In this document: in pieces, positions 1-8,072 of the stretch
Numbering within the stretch: position 1 is the stretch's first letter
Layout: each line of letters opens with the position of its first letter
From: an uncultured Phycisphaerales bacterium
GTDB taxonomy: Bacteria; Planctomycetota; Phycisphaerae; Phycisphaerales; SM1A02
Direction of reading: 5' to 3'
Length of the DNA stretch: 8,687 nt
NCBI GenBank assembly: GCA_946886375.1
Contig: CAMPIL010000145.1
Location: 1 to 8,687 of the forward strand
The notes under the pieces: model-generated
Seen by the model: the letters and a program-made list of their open reading frames with translations, nothing else
Told to the model about the DNA's origin: nothing
Database searches by the model: none
Made by a program: the position numbers and the translations under genes

Positions 1-453
1 GTGCAGGACCTGGCCAAACTGCATGGCGATGAATTCGACGCGGTGATATTGCCCGGCGGCTTTGGCGCGGCGAAGAACCTTTGCAACTTCGCCACGCAGG
101 GCGCCGACTGCGAGGTCAATCCCCACGTCGCGCGTGTGTTGCGAGAGGCGCATGAAGCCGGCAAGACCATTGGATTGATGTGCATCTCGCCCGCGCTGGG
201 CGCAAAGGTGTTCCCCGGTTCAAGCGTGACGATCGGCACCGATGCCGCCACGGCCCAGGCCATCGAGAAGATGGGTTCGCGCCACCAGAATCGTTCGACC
301 ACTGACATTTGCGTGGACGAAGAAAACCGCATCGTCTCGACGCCGGCCTATATGTCCGCCCAGCGCATCGCTCAGGTGTACGAAGGCATCGGCAAACTGG
401 TCGACCGCGTGGTTGACCTCAGCCGTCAGCCAGCAGGCGCAAAGGCGTTGTAA
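1..453 (+). CDS. elbB: ElbB-type glyoxalase, DJ-1/PfpI family (5' partial)
   Basis: This is the C-terminal 150 residues of an ElbB-like protein (isoprenoid biosynthesis glyoxalase, also called sigma cross-reacting protein 27A) of the DJ-1/PfpI class I glutamine amidotransferase-like fold. Visible family hallmarks are PGGFGAAKNLCNFA at residues 18-31 of the visible part, the nucleophile-elbow segment GLMCISPA with the presumed catalytic Cys at 61, TIGTD, and VDEENRIVSTPAYM. The family is about 217 residues long, so roughly 70 N-terminal residues lie upstream of the window. The GTG at base 1 is therefore only an in-frame valine codon and not the start. Known members are cytosolic and have weak glyoxalase activity; the physiological substrate is poorly defined. 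The stop is TAA at 451-453, and the next gene starts 87 bp later behind its own candidate promoter, so co-transcription is not suggested. Confidence 0.9.
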   Translation: MQDLAKLHGDEFDAVILPGGFGAAKNLCNFATQGADCEVNPHVARVLREAHEAGKTIGLMCISPALGAKVFPGSSVTIGTDAATAQAIEKMGSRHQNRSTTDICVDEENRIVSTPAYMSAQRIAQVYEGIGKLVDRVVDLSRQPAGAKAL

Positions 454-499
454 ACCGCAAACATGCGGGCTGATGCGCATGCAGGTGCAACCGCCGCGA

Positions 500-528
500 T
501 TGAGCCGGCGAACTGATCGGGGTATCCT
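500..528 (+). promoter_or_regulatory. candidate sigma70-type promoter for the FlgI-like lipoprotein gene
   Basis: TTGAGC at 500-505 and TATCCT at 523-528 are separated by exactly 17 bp. Each box matches 4 of 6 bases of the TTGACA/TATAAT consensus. Transcription would begin near 535, only about 5 nt before the ATG at 541. This fits the absence of an SD sequence next to that ATG; the only G-run, at 519-522, is too far away. The boxes are weak and chance matches are possible. Confidence 0.35.
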
Positions 529-540
529 GACGGCTTCCCC

Positions 541-2460
541 ATGCCTCGATTTCCACTGATTCGCGTACACGTTCTGGCGGCCGGCTTCGTCGCAGCGGCT
601 CTTGTTGGATGCTCTAACGTGGAGAAAGCCAAGCCGATGCCCAAATCGGCGCGCGCAGAGCGCGGCTTCGAAATCGATGTGCCGGAGATCATGCGCGGCA
701 CCATCGCTTCCGAAACGGCTGTGGTCGGATACGAATCGCCGGGTACGGCCGGATACCGTCCGATCATTGCCCGTGGATATGGCTTGGTGGTTGGTCTCAA
801 CGGCACCGGCTCTCGCGATATTCCACCGCAACTCCGCGCCTTCATGCTCGCCGAGGCCGCCAAGGGCGGTTTCGGCAGCGAGCGTTTTGGCGAGAACATC
901 GCGCAGATGTCGCCTGAGAAACTGCTCGATTCGCCGGACACTGCGGTGGTGATTGTCGAAGCAGTGGTTCCGCAGGGCGCGCTGGCGGGCACTCGATTCG
1001 ATGTTCGAGTCGTTGCCGACCCTCGCACCGGCACGACAAGCCTCGAAGGCGGAACGCTGTACACAACCGATTTGCGCCCCGGGGGACTTTCCACCGGCGG
1101 CGCACAGGCAGCGGCCCTGGCCCGCGCGTCGGGTCCTGTCTTCGTCAACCCCTTCGCTGAACCTGGCGCTGTGGGCAAGGACACCATCGTGCGCACCGTG
1201 GGGCGAGTGCTGAACGGCGGCGAGGTGATCAAAGACATGCCGCTGAAGCTGCGATTGGGCAATCCCAGCCACGCGCGGGCAGCGATCCTCCAAAGCGCCA
1301 TCAATACTCGCTTCCCGCAGGAGCCGCGTCAGCGCGATCCAACAGCGCGCGGCGAATCCGATGAAGTGCTTCGCCTTCACATTCCGCCGTCGTTTTCAGG
1401 TCACACCGACGAATTCATCGACCTGCTCCGGCACACGAGCATCGCGCAGTCCAATCCCGAAGCGGTGGCCATGGCGGTGCGGCGGACGCTGCTTGCCAAC
1501 CCGATGGTCGCCAGCGCTGCATCGCTGCGCTGGCAGGCCCTGGGCACGCGCGTGCTGCCGGTCATCCAGGACTTGTACGACTACCCAGAGGAACAACCCC
1601 GACTGGCTGCGCTTCGAGCCGGCGCGAAACTCAACGATGCGCTGGTCATCCCTCACCTGATGCAGATGGCCTCGAACGGATCGGCCGAAGTCCGATTGCA
1701 GGCCATCCAACTGCTCGGCGGCATGCAGACCAATCCGCAAGTCGACCTGGCCTTGCGCAACCTCCTAGACGACGGCGACGTGGAAGTGCGGCTGGAAGCC
1801 TACGAGGCCCTGATCAAACGCGGCGACCCGTACATGCGCCGATTTGCGGTGGACAACAAGTTTCTGCTCGACATTGTTGAATCCACCAAGCCGATGATCT
1901 ACATCACCCAACTCGGTCAGCCGCGCATCGTGCTGTTCGGCAGCGCACTGGAAATCGAGCGGCCGGCCACGGTGATGGCCTGGTCCAACCGCCTCATGGT
2001 CAAAGGCGAACCGGACGACCCGATGATTGAGGTGTATTACCGGCAGCCCGATGACACCGAAGGCGTCGTGCATCGCACCGAGGCGACCGTCTCGCACCTG
2101 ATCCAGTTCTTTGGGCACAAGACCACCATCGAAAAGCCCGCCCCTGGCCTGGGGTTGACCTACGCCGAGACCGTCGGCGCGATTTACCAGATCTGGCAGC
2201 AGCAGTACATCAAGGCGGATTTCAAAGCCGAGCAGGATCGGATTCTCGCAGCCATTGCGAGGCTTCAGAAGGACACGGTCATTCCGGATCGTCCAGAGTT
2301 TGAGAAACCCGAGGACGATGGCGTGTTCAAGTCCGACACCGATTTCGGGCCGCGCAGCGACCTGGGCCGTTTGGACCCCAACACCATGCCCACAACAAAT
2401 CCCATGGTTCAGCCGCCGGCCAATGAGTCGCAGCCGGAACCCCCCGGTCGGCGGAAATAA
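541..2460 (+). CDS. FlgI-like (flagellar P-ring related) lipoprotein with HEAT repeats
   Basis: The product has 639 residues. Residues 1-24 form a lipoprotein signal peptide: Arg8, a hydrophobic stretch and a lipobox LVGC with Cys24 as the lipidated residue. Residues 79-90 (GYGLVVGLNGTG), 140-178 (VEAVVPQGALAGTRFDV, then LEGGTLYTTDL) and about 213-259 (VGKDTIVRTVGRVLNGG to INTRFP) follow the order of motifs in the flagellar P-ring protein FlgI. Residues about 335-430 are helical and HEAT-like, with two clear units (residues 379-393, SAEVRLQAIQLLGG, and 411-426, DGDVEVRLEAYEALIK). Residues about 450-560 look like another beta-rich domain, and 580-639 are proline-rich and probably disordered. 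True FlgI is about 365 residues, is not a lipoprotein and lies beside flgH/flgA/flgJ; none of those are here. I infer an envelope lipoprotein built on the FlgI fold rather than a P-ring subunit. The start at 541 is fixed by the signal peptide, although no SD is visible. Confidence 0.8.
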   Translation: MPRFPLIRVHVLAAGFVAAALVGCSNVEKAKPMPKSARAERGFEIDVPEIMRGTIASETAVVGYESPGTAGYRPIIARGYGLVVGLNGTGSRDIPPQLRAFMLAEAAKGGFGSERFGENIAQMSPEKLLDSPDTAVVIVEAVVPQGALAGTRFDVRVVADPRTGTTSLEGGTLYTTDLRPGGLSTGGAQAAALARASGPVFVNPFAEPGAVGKDTIVRTVGRVLNGGEVIKDMPLKLRLGNPSHARAAILQSAINTRFPQEPRQRDPTARGESDEVLRLHIPPSFSGHTDEFIDLLRHTSIAQSNPEAVAMAVRRTLLANPMVASAASLRWQALGTRVLPVIQDLYDYPEEQPRLAALRAGAKLNDALVIPHLMQMASNGSAEVRLQAIQLLGGMQTNPQVDLALRNLLDDGDVEVRLEAYEALIKRGDPYMRRFAVDNKFLLDIVESTKPMIYITQLGQPRIVLFGSALEIERPATVMAWSNRLMVKGEPDDPMIEVYYRQPDDTEGVVHRTEATVSHLIQFFGHKTTIEKPAPGLGLTYAETVGAIYQIWQQQYIKADFKAEQDRILAAIARLQKDTVIPDRPEFEKPEDDGVFKSDTDFGPRSDLGRLDPNTMPTTNPMVQPPANESQPEPPGRRK

Positions 2461-2549
2461 CGCAATTTTGCACGACTCCGGCGGCAAAACGACGATCTAG
2501 CCCTATGATGACGGACGTGCGCAAGTCGGGATTCAGCCGGATTGCAATC

Positions 2550-2570
2550 AAGCCAACCGGCCCTTGGCTT
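2550..2570 (+). other. hairpin in the smc upstream region
   Basis: AAGCCAA (2550-2556) and TTGGCTT (2564-2570) form a perfect 7-bp stem around the 7-base loop CCGGCCC. It lies 89 bp after the stop of the lipoprotein gene and 178 bp before the smc start. No T-run follows, so it does not look like a standard intrinsic terminator. It may be a 3' end of the upstream transcript or a structure in the smc leader. The rest of 2461-2748 shows no gene that I can support. Confidence 0.35.
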
Positions 2571-2732
2571 CCGCTCATTCCAAAGGGGTCCAGCCGTCAT
2601 TCAGCCCAGCCAGCCAACTGATCGCCAGCACGTTCTCGACAACACGAAGGTTCATGGATCGAACCGCCCTTTGAAGCAGCACGAGCCGTCCAACGGCCTT
2701 CCTGCACTCTCCAAGGGCCTTTCAAGGATGAT

Positions 2733-2738
2733 GGGAGG
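2733..2738 (+). promoter_or_regulatory. ribosome binding site deciding the smc start
   Basis: GGGAGG sits 10 bases before the ATG at 2749. It selects this start over the in-frame ATGs at 2542, 2728 and 2731. Starting at 2749 also gives the N-terminus [16 protein letters not shown] that SMC proteins normally have. Confidence 0.75.
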
Positions 2739-2748
2739 TCGTCGCCGA

Positions 2749-5700
2749 ATGCGGCTCGCCAAGATTACCATTGCGGGATTCAAATCCTTCGCAGACGCCA
2801 CGGAATTCCGCTTTGACCTGCCCATCACGGGCATTGTGGGTCCCAACGGGTGCGGCAAATCCAATGTTGTTGACGCCATCAAGTGGGTGCTGGGCGAACG
2901 CTCGGCCAAGAGCCTGCGCGGCGACGCGATGCTCGACGTCATCTTCGCCGGGTCAGCCGCCCGCAAACCGCTCGGCGCTGCGTCGGTCACGCTGACGTTC
3001 GACAACCCAGAACTGGACGCGCAGGTTGCGATCTCGCGATCCGCCGAGCCGGGAGCCGAACTGACGATTGACGGCGATGAAGATCACGAAGCAGCCGATC
3101 TCGGCAATCGCCAGGTCACCCAGGCGCCGGATCGCCACATCACCAATCGACTTCTGAACATCGATTGCGATCGCGTTGACGTCACTCGCCGGTTGTACCG
3201 CGACGGCACCAGTGAGTATCTCATCAACGACAACAAGGTCCGGCTGCGCGACATCAAAGAACTGTTCATGGACACCGGCATCGGCACGCACGCCTACTCG
3301 ATCATCGAGCAGGGCCGCGTGGACGCCATGCTCATGGCGAATCCGATCGAACGGCGGTCCATTTTGGAAGAAGCCGCCGGCGTGGCCAAGTTCAAGGCTC
3401 GCAAGATCGAAGCCGCCCGCAAACTCGAACGCTCCGAGGTCAACCTCGTGCGGGTGCGCGAAGAACTGGCCAACACCGAACGCCGCCTGCGCATCGTCAA
3501 GAGCCAGGCCGCCAAGGCACGCAAGTTCCGCGAGATGGATGTGCGCTATCGCCAGTTGCGGATCGACCTCGCGCTGGACATGTACCACGAACTTCGCGAT
3601 CGGTTGAGCGGGTTGACCAGCCAGATCACGGAACTTGAAACCAAGCGCAACGGCATGGTGGAAGTGCTGCGCGGGCTGGAAGACGAAAAGCAAACCGCGG
3701 AAGTCGCCCGGCACGATCTGCAGTTGCAGCAGCGCGATCTCGAGCAGCGGCGCGTGGAACTGACCGCCGCCCGCCGACATGCCGAGCAGCGCCGAGAGAT
3801 GACCGAGCGGAACATCGGCGAAGCGCGGCAGCACATCCAGGACGACCGTTCCCGCATCGCGGAATTGGCCGAGCGAATCGCCGCGTTGACCTCCGAAATC
3901 GCGCAGACCGAATCAGCCATCGCCGCGGCCGCCGAAAGAGTCGCCGACGCCGAGCGGCTGGTGAATTCGCTGGGCGAAGAGCGCGCTCGGTCGCAGCAGG
4001 CGATCGTTGAATCCAAGGATCGCCATGAACGTTCGCGCGAGACCGTCAACCGCACCACGCAGCAGCGATCGCAGATTGCCGCCCGAATCAGCGCGGTGGA
4101 GGGCCGCTCCAACGGCTTGACCGAGCAGATTGCCAAATTGACGACCCGGGCTGCGCAATTCACAGCCGAAGGCGATCAGTGCCGCGCCGAGATCAGCGCC
4201 GCCGAGGCCGTTCGAGAATCCTCAGCCGCCCAAGTGGAATCCCTCGAAGCCGAACTTGAAAGCCACGACCGCGCGGTCGCAGCGCTTGGAGAGAAGCAGG
4301 CGGAACTCACCGAGCAACTTTCCGAAGCCCGCCACCAGCGTGCTGCGCTGGGCTCCCGCCTGCACCTGCTTGATGAAATGCACCAGGCGCGCGAAGGTCT
4401 GGATGACGCGGTGAAAACCGTGCTCGATCACCCTGAGCAATTCCCCGCCATCCGCGGCCTGCTCGCCGATGCGATTGACACTGATCGCAAGCACGCGCAA
4501 ATCGTCGAAGCGGCGTTGGGCGCAAATCTTGAATTGCTGCTGGTCGATTCAGTTGATGATGTGGATCGCCTCTCGCCCGCTCTGCGCAGTTTGAATGGCC
4601 GCGTGGGATTGATCGCGTTGCATCAGCCGACGGACGCCGCGTCTGACAACGCGCAGATCGCGCCAGCGATTTTCGCCGGGGACGAAAACTCCGCGTCCAT
4701 TGAATCGCTGCCTGGCCACGCCCGGCCGGTGCTGTCGTTCATCCGCGTTCAACCGCATGCGCAGGCCGCCGTTCAGCGGCTGTTGAACATGACAGCCGTT
4801 GTGTGGGATGTGCAGACGGCCCTTTCCCTGCAAACCGATCAATACAAGGGCTGGCGATTCGTCACCACCACCGGCGAGGTCGTGGAGCCCGATGGCCGCG
4901 TGATCTTCGGCCGGGCCGCCGCCGCCGCCAGCGGCGACAGTTGGCTCACCCGCCGCATCGAACTCACCGAGCACCGCGCCCGCGTGATTTCACTCGACAC
5001 CCGCATCGAAGCCCTGCATGCCACGCTCAATTCGCTGATGTCCGAATCAGCCCAAAAACAGCAGCAGCAGCAGGCGATCGACAGCCGCTTGCGCGCCGCC
5101 CAGCACAAGGTCGTCGAGTCGCAATATCAGATTCAGCGATTGGGCAACGATCTGGCCCGCATCGAGCGCGAGCACGCCGCGCTGGGCGGTGAACGAGCCG
5201 AAATCGATGAGCGTTTGACGCACCTTGCCGCCGAACGCGCCGAACTGGCCCAGTCGCTGCACGCACTGTCTGAATCTCTCGCCGAGCAGCAGCACGTCGC
5301 CGAGCACGCCCAGATGTTCGCCCAGCAGGCATTGGCGGAATCCGAAGCGGTGCAGGAGAAACTGACCTCCGCGAAACTCGAACTCAGCGAAGCCGGCCAG
5401 AAACTCGAAACCGCTCGCCGCGAACGCCGGCACCTGCACCTGAATCTCGAAGAATCCAATCGCCAGGATGAACTGTGCAAGCAGCAGCTCAACCGCCGCC
5501 TGTCGCAGATCGAGCAGTACGAAGCCGTGATCGCCGAGGCAGGCGATGAAATCGTCAGCATCGACGCCTCCGCAACCGAACTCGAATCGCGCGAAACCGA
5601 ACTTCGCCAGCAACTGAACGCCTCAGGCGAAGTGCTTCTCATCGCCGCGCAGAAACTCGATGCCGCCCGCGCGCACGGCGCGCACATCGACCGCGATTAC

Positions 5701-6675
5701 CACGCCGTCGAACTCAGCCGCCGCGAACTTGAAGTCAAGCGCGAAAACCTTGAGGAGCGCACGCTCGCCGACCTCGAAATGGACCTCGCCCAGGCGTACA
5801 TCCCTTACCGCTCCACGCGCGAGGAGGAAACCTTCGTTCCCCTTCAGCGCGACGCCGCCCAATCCGAAATCGATGGCCTGCGCGATGAAATCAAGAAACT
5901 CGGCAACGTCAATCTCGACGCCATCGAAGAAGAATCGCTCCTGGAAGAACGCAACGTCGATCTCATCAAGCAGGTTCAGGACATCGACAACGCAGTCCAG
6001 CAGTTGCAGATGCTCATCACCCAGCTCGATGACAGTTCCCGCAAACGCTTCGAGGATGTCTTCAACTCCATCCGCGAAAACTTCGCGGGCGATGGCGGCA
6101 TGTTCCGCAAACTCTTCGGCGGCGGCTCCGCGGACATCATGCTCGTGCCCGATGAAAACGGCAACATCGATTGGCTCGAGTCCGGCATCGAAGTCACCGC
6201 CAAACCGCCCGGCAAACAACCGCGCGTCATCAGCCAGCTCTCCGGCGGCGAAAAGGCCATGACCGCCGTCGCCCTGCTCATGGCGATCTTCAAGTCCAAG
6301 CCTTCGCCCTTCTGCATTCTCGATGAAGTGGACGCAGCGCTCGACGACGCCAACGTCGATCGCTTCTGCAAGGTGCTCGTGCCTTTCCTCGACAACAGCC
6401 ACTTCATCGTCATCACGCACCACAAGCGGACGATGCAGGCGTGCAACCAACTCTACGGCGTCACGATGCAGGAACGAGGCGTCTCCAAGCGCGTCGCGGT
6501 CCGCGTCGAAGAAGTCGGCCACGACGGCAAGATCGCGCAAACCGCAGTCGAACGCGAAGAAATTGCAACAGTCAACGGAGCACCGCATGACAATGCGGCG
6601 CTCGACCCACCCCTGATCGAAACGCAACCGTCCTCCAAGCTGCGCAAGCAACTTGAGAAGGCGCTCAACAACTGA
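2749..6675 (+). CDS. smc: chromosome segregation ATPase SMC
   Basis: SMC forms homodimeric rings that, with ScpA and ScpB, compact and separate replicated chromosomes. The product here has 1308 residues. The N-terminal head starts [16 protein letters not shown], has Walker A GPNGCGKS at 31-38, [13 protein letters not shown], and the Q-loop region [16 protein letters not shown] at 184-199. Coiled coil runs from about 215 to 560, with the hinge at about 565-725. The second coil runs from about 735 to 1110, including a run of five Gln encoded by five CAG codons at 5059-5073. The C-terminal head has the signature LSGGEK at 1164-1169 and Walker B FCILDEVD with Asp1192 and catalytic Glu1193. All ATPase motifs are intact. 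Typical bacterial SMC is about 1150-1200 residues; the excess includes an acidic insert of about 43 residues near 90-138 and a tail of about 51 residues after 1257. An in-frame open stretch extends upstream to 2542 but has no SMC-like sequence. No scpA or scpB is in the window. Confidence 0.97.
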   Translation: MRLAKITIAGFKSFADATEFRFDLPITGIVGPNGCGKSNVVDAIKWVLGERSAKSLRGDAMLDVIFAGSAARKPLGAASVTLTFDNPELDAQVAISRSAEPGAELTIDGDEDHEAADLGNRQVTQAPDRHITNRLLNIDCDRVDVTRRLYRDGTSEYLINDNKVRLRDIKELFMDTGIGTHAYSIIEQGRVDAMLMANPIERRSILEEAAGVAKFKARKIEAARKLERSEVNLVRVREELANTERRLRIVKSQAAKARKFREMDVRYRQLRIDLALDMYHELRDRLSGLTSQITELETKRNGMVEVLRGLEDEKQTAEVARHDLQLQQRDLEQRRVELTAARRHAEQRREMTERNIGEARQHIQDDRSRIAELAERIAALTSEIAQTESAIAAAAERVADAERLVNSLGEERARSQQAIVESKDRHERSRETVNRTTQQRSQIAARISAVEGRSNGLTEQIAKLTTRAAQFTAEGDQCRAEISAAEAVRESSAAQVESLEAELESHDRAVAALGEKQAELTEQLSEARHQRAALGSRLHLLDEMHQAREGLDDAVKTVLDHPEQFPAIRGLLADAIDTDRKHAQIVEAALGANLELLLVDSVDDVDRLSPALRSLNGRVGLIALHQPTDAASDNAQIAPAIFAGDENSASIESLPGHARPVLSFIRVQPHAQAAVQRLLNMTAVVWDVQTALSLQTDQYKGWRFVTTTGEVVEPDGRVIFGRAAAAASGDSWLTRRIELTEHRARVISLDTRIEALHATLNSLMSESAQKQQQQQAIDSRLRAAQHKVVESQYQIQRLGNDLARIEREHAALGGERAEIDERLTHLAAERAELAQSLHALSESLAEQQHVAEHAQMFAQQALAESEAVQEKLTSAKLELSEAGQKLETARRERRHLHLNLEESNRQDELCKQQLNRRLSQIEQYEAVIAEAGDEIVSIDASATELESRETELRQQLNASGEVLLIAAQKLDAARAHGAHIDRDYHAVELSRRELEVKRENLEERTLADLEMDLAQAYIPYRSTREEETFVPLQRDAAQSEIDGLRDEIKKLGNVNLDAIEEESLLEERNVDLIKQVQDIDNAVQQLQMLITQLDDSSRKRFEDVFNSIRENFAGDGGMFRKLFGGGSADIMLVPDENGNIDWLESGIEVTAKPPGKQPRVISQLSGGEKAMTAVALLMAIFKSKPSPFCILDEVDAALDDANVDRFCKVLVPFLDNSHFIVITHHKRTMQACNQLYGVTMQERGVSKRVAVRVEEVGHDGKIAQTAVEREEIATVNGAPHDNAALDPPLIETQPSSKLRKQLEKALNN

Positions 6676-6687
6676 TCGAATAATCCA

Positions 6688-7815
6688 TCACGCTGCTTCG
6701 AGCAGCGGCAACGCAGCGATCACGGGGGGCGGCTCAATCTTCATCGCTTCCATGCACGATGGAGCATGCTCCAGCATCCTGCTCACCTCGTACTTCCCGT
6801 TCGCAGATGGCGGCAACATGCGGCTTCCGGGGGCGGGGGCAACGATCTCCTCGATATATCGATCACGCAACTCCCGCGCCGCTGCAACAAGTCTGGGATC
6901 GTTCTTGAACTTCTGGGCGGCCGCCTTCTGCTTCTTTTCCTTCTTTGCTGCTGCGAGTTGTTCTTTGGTGGGCGCGGGTGGAGTTGGCGGAGCGACCCAC
7001 ACGCCACGCCGTGCGGGCCTGACTGCCACTGGCGCAGCCTTTGGCTTCTTCGCATTCCGGCCTTCGCAGCGCGGCTTCTTCTGCACTCCCGCAGCCGGCA
7101 ACGCCTTCAACGCTTGGTCCATCCCAGGCAACATCGCCCCCGGAAGTACAGATGGCTTCGCATCGCTCCAGTGCGTGCCGGGCGGAATCGGCAGCACCAG
7201 CCGCGCTTCGTTGATCGGGCCGCCTCGCGTCTCCTTCGGGAACCAATACGGCGTCTCCAGATCGCCTTCACGAATGCGACGCTGCCAGAAAATATGAATC
7301 CGTGGCCCGCGCGTCCCATCCTTGTATCGCACCTTTCGTGAACCCGTCCGAAACGCAAACGGCACAAATCCCAGCGATTCCCAAAAGTAATTCGCATCCA
7401 GGTCCTGCGCGCACCAGCAGCAGAACAACTTGCATCCATACGCAGCCCGATTGAATACTTCCTTGATGAGCGTCGCGCCGATCAAGCCCCGCCGTTGACC
7501 TTCAACCACCGCCAGTTGATACACGATGCCCACATCATCGTGCTCCTTGTAATGATCCTTCGAGAGGCAGTAGCCCGCGAACCTGCCCTCCTGCTCCGCG
7601 ATCAATATCTCGCCCTTTGCGATGTTGTTGATCAACTGGCCCAGCCGCGCAAAGCCCACGCCGTTGCTGTTCTTCTTCTGCAACGCATCGATCAGTTGCA
7701 GGTCGTTGGATTCCGGCGCACCGGATGCAGGCCGAATCGTGATCGCCCCCGCGCGCGGCTCAGGCAGTAAGATGGCTTGACTGTTCATATCACGATGGAG
7801 TGTGAGGTTTGACAT
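6688..7815 (-). CDS. GNAT-family N-acetyltransferase with basic C-terminal extension
   Basis: The product has 375 residues. Residues about 25-155 look like a GNAT fold (acetyl-CoA dependent acyl transfer to an amine). GIVYQLAVVEGQRRGLIGATLIKEV at about 96-120 corresponds to strand 4 and the pyrophosphate loop, and CCWCAQDLDANYFWESLGF at 132-150 to the usual 'N..A..FYE.LGF' ending. The acetyl-CoA loop reads QRRGLIGA, one residue shorter than the usual Q/RxxGxG/A spacing. Residues about 155-220 (YWFPKETRGGP, LPIPPGTHWSD) belong to no domain I recognise. Residues 245-305 are rich in Lys, Ala and Pro and are probably disordered. I chose ATG at 7815 because AGGTG (minus strand, 7826-7822) lies 6 bases upstream; GTG at 7824 is part of that SD. 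The gene is convergent with smc (12 bp apart) and head to head with the next small gene. The substrate is unknown. Confidence 0.75.
   Translation of the reverse strand: MSNLTLHRDMNSQAILLPEPRAGAITIRPASGAPESNDLQLIDALQKKNSNGVGFARLGQLINNIAKGEILIAEQEGRFAGYCLSKDHYKEHDDVGIVYQLAVVEGQRRGLIGATLIKEVFNRAAYGCKLFCCWCAQDLDANYFWESLGFVPFAFRTGSRKVRYKDGTRGPRIHIFWQRRIREGDLETPYWFPKETRGGPINEARLVLPIPPGTHWSDAKPSVLPGAMLPGMDQALKALPAAGVQKKPRCEGRNAKKPKAAPVAVRPARRGVWVAPPTPPAPTKEQLAAAKKEKKQKAAAQKFKNDPRLVAAARELRDRYIEEIVAPAPGSRMLPPSANGKYEVSRMLEHAPSCMEAMKIEPPPVIAALPLLEAA
6691..6707. other. hairpin between convergent smc and acetyltransferase genes
   Basis: CGCTGCT and AGCAGCG pair perfectly around TCG (7-bp stem). The hairpin starts 15 bp after the smc stop and covers the last codons of the acetyltransferase gene. 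No T-run follows on either strand. It could act as a shared 3'-end structure for both transcripts, but this is inferred from position only. Confidence 0.3.
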
Positions 7816-7818
7816 ATC

Positions 7819-8031
7819 ATGCACCTGTTCATGTTTAAACGCTCGTTCAAACTGCTATTCATTCTCACCTGGACCGGCTCTTTCCTTTGGTTCTACGCCC
7901 AGAATTGGCCTCGGGGGGTCGCGTGGTGGTATCACCTTTACACAACTGCCATTCCCTCTGCAATCATTGCAGCATTGCTGTCGCTTCTTATCACTGCGGT
8001 TCATTCTGTGATTCGACGTTTCTCTCAATAG
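7819..8031 (+). CDS. small two-helix membrane protein
   Basis: I do not recognise this 70-residue protein. It has two hydrophobic segments, at about 10-27 (FKLLFILTWTGSFLWFYA) and about 44-64 (AIPSAIIAALLSLLITAVHSV). Basic residues occur at both ends (Lys8, Arg9, Lys12; Arg67, Arg68 region), which suggests two inner-membrane helices with both termini in the cytoplasm. The loop WPRGVAWWYHLY is aromatic-rich. The start at 7819 is supported by GAGG at 7804-7807, 11 bases upstream; the alternative ATG at 7831 has no SD. The start lies 3 bp from the divergent acetyltransferase start, and the last base of the TAG stop is the first base of a palindrome. The region is visibly AT-richer than smc. The evidence for coding is hydrophobicity, start context and lack of a competing gene. 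Confidence 0.55.
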   Translation: MHLFMFKRSFKLLFILTWTGSFLWFYAQNWPRGVAWWYHLYTTAIPSAIIAALLSLLITAVHSVIRRFSQ

Positions 8032-8058
8032 GTCAGCGACCATTCCTGATCGCTGACC
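8026..8058. repeat. palindromic repeat, copy 1
   Basis: GGTCAGCGA (8031-8039) and TCGCTGACC (8050-8058) form a perfect 9-bp stem with a 10-base loop, CCATTCCTGA. The 33 bases from 8026 match 8314-8346 at 28 positions, loop included, so this is a repeat and not just two independent hairpins. It begins on the stop codon of the two-helix membrane protein gene and ends 1 base before a TATAAT box. It could act as a terminator-like 3' structure, an operator or a dispersed palindromic element. Confidence 0.7.
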
Positions 8059-8059
8059 C

Positions 8060-8065
8060 TATAAT
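8060..8065 (+). promoter_or_regulatory. TATAAT -10 box for the zinc-ribbon gene (possible leaderless start)
   Basis: This is a perfect TATAAT hexamer. It ends 7 bases before the GTG at 8073, so transcription would begin at or next to the start codon itself. No -35 match lies at the normal distance; that space is filled by palindrome copy 1. There is no SD before 8073. The match could be chance in this AT-richer stretch. Confidence 0.35.
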
Positions 8066-8072
8066 TTCGTCG

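Noticed and set aside
455..468. Hairpin CCGCA-AACA-TGCGG just after elbB as terminator
   Set aside because: The stem is only 5 bp and there is no T-run after it. It is too weak to call.
220..1380. Long minus-strand open frame opposite elbB and the FlgI-like gene
   Set aside because: It is the antisense shadow of two well-supported plus-strand genes in high-GC DNA, with no recognisable protein sequence.
2504..2509. TATGAT as a -10 box for smc
   Set aside because: It matches 5 of 6 bases but no -35 match lies 16-18 bp upstream. It would leave a leader of over 200 nt, so support is too thin for a feature.
2542..2748. N-terminal extension of SMC by 69 residues from the ATG at 2542
   Set aside because: The extension has no SMC-like sequence and no SD at its start, while GGGAGG precedes the ATG at 2749, which gives the normal family N-terminus.
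5059..5073. CAG trinucleotide repeat in smc as an unstable repeat
   Set aside because: It has only five units encoding Gln in a coiled coil, which is ordinary for such regions.
5623..6651. Long minus-strand open frame opposite the 3' part of smc
   Set aside because: It is antisense to conserved SMC head motifs. Its composition is what reverse reading of SMC codons produces.
7809..7814. Perfect TTGACA -35 hexamer before the two-helix membrane protein gene
   Set aside because: No acceptable -10 box follows at 16-18 bp, and transcription from it would begin inside the gene downstream of its SD.
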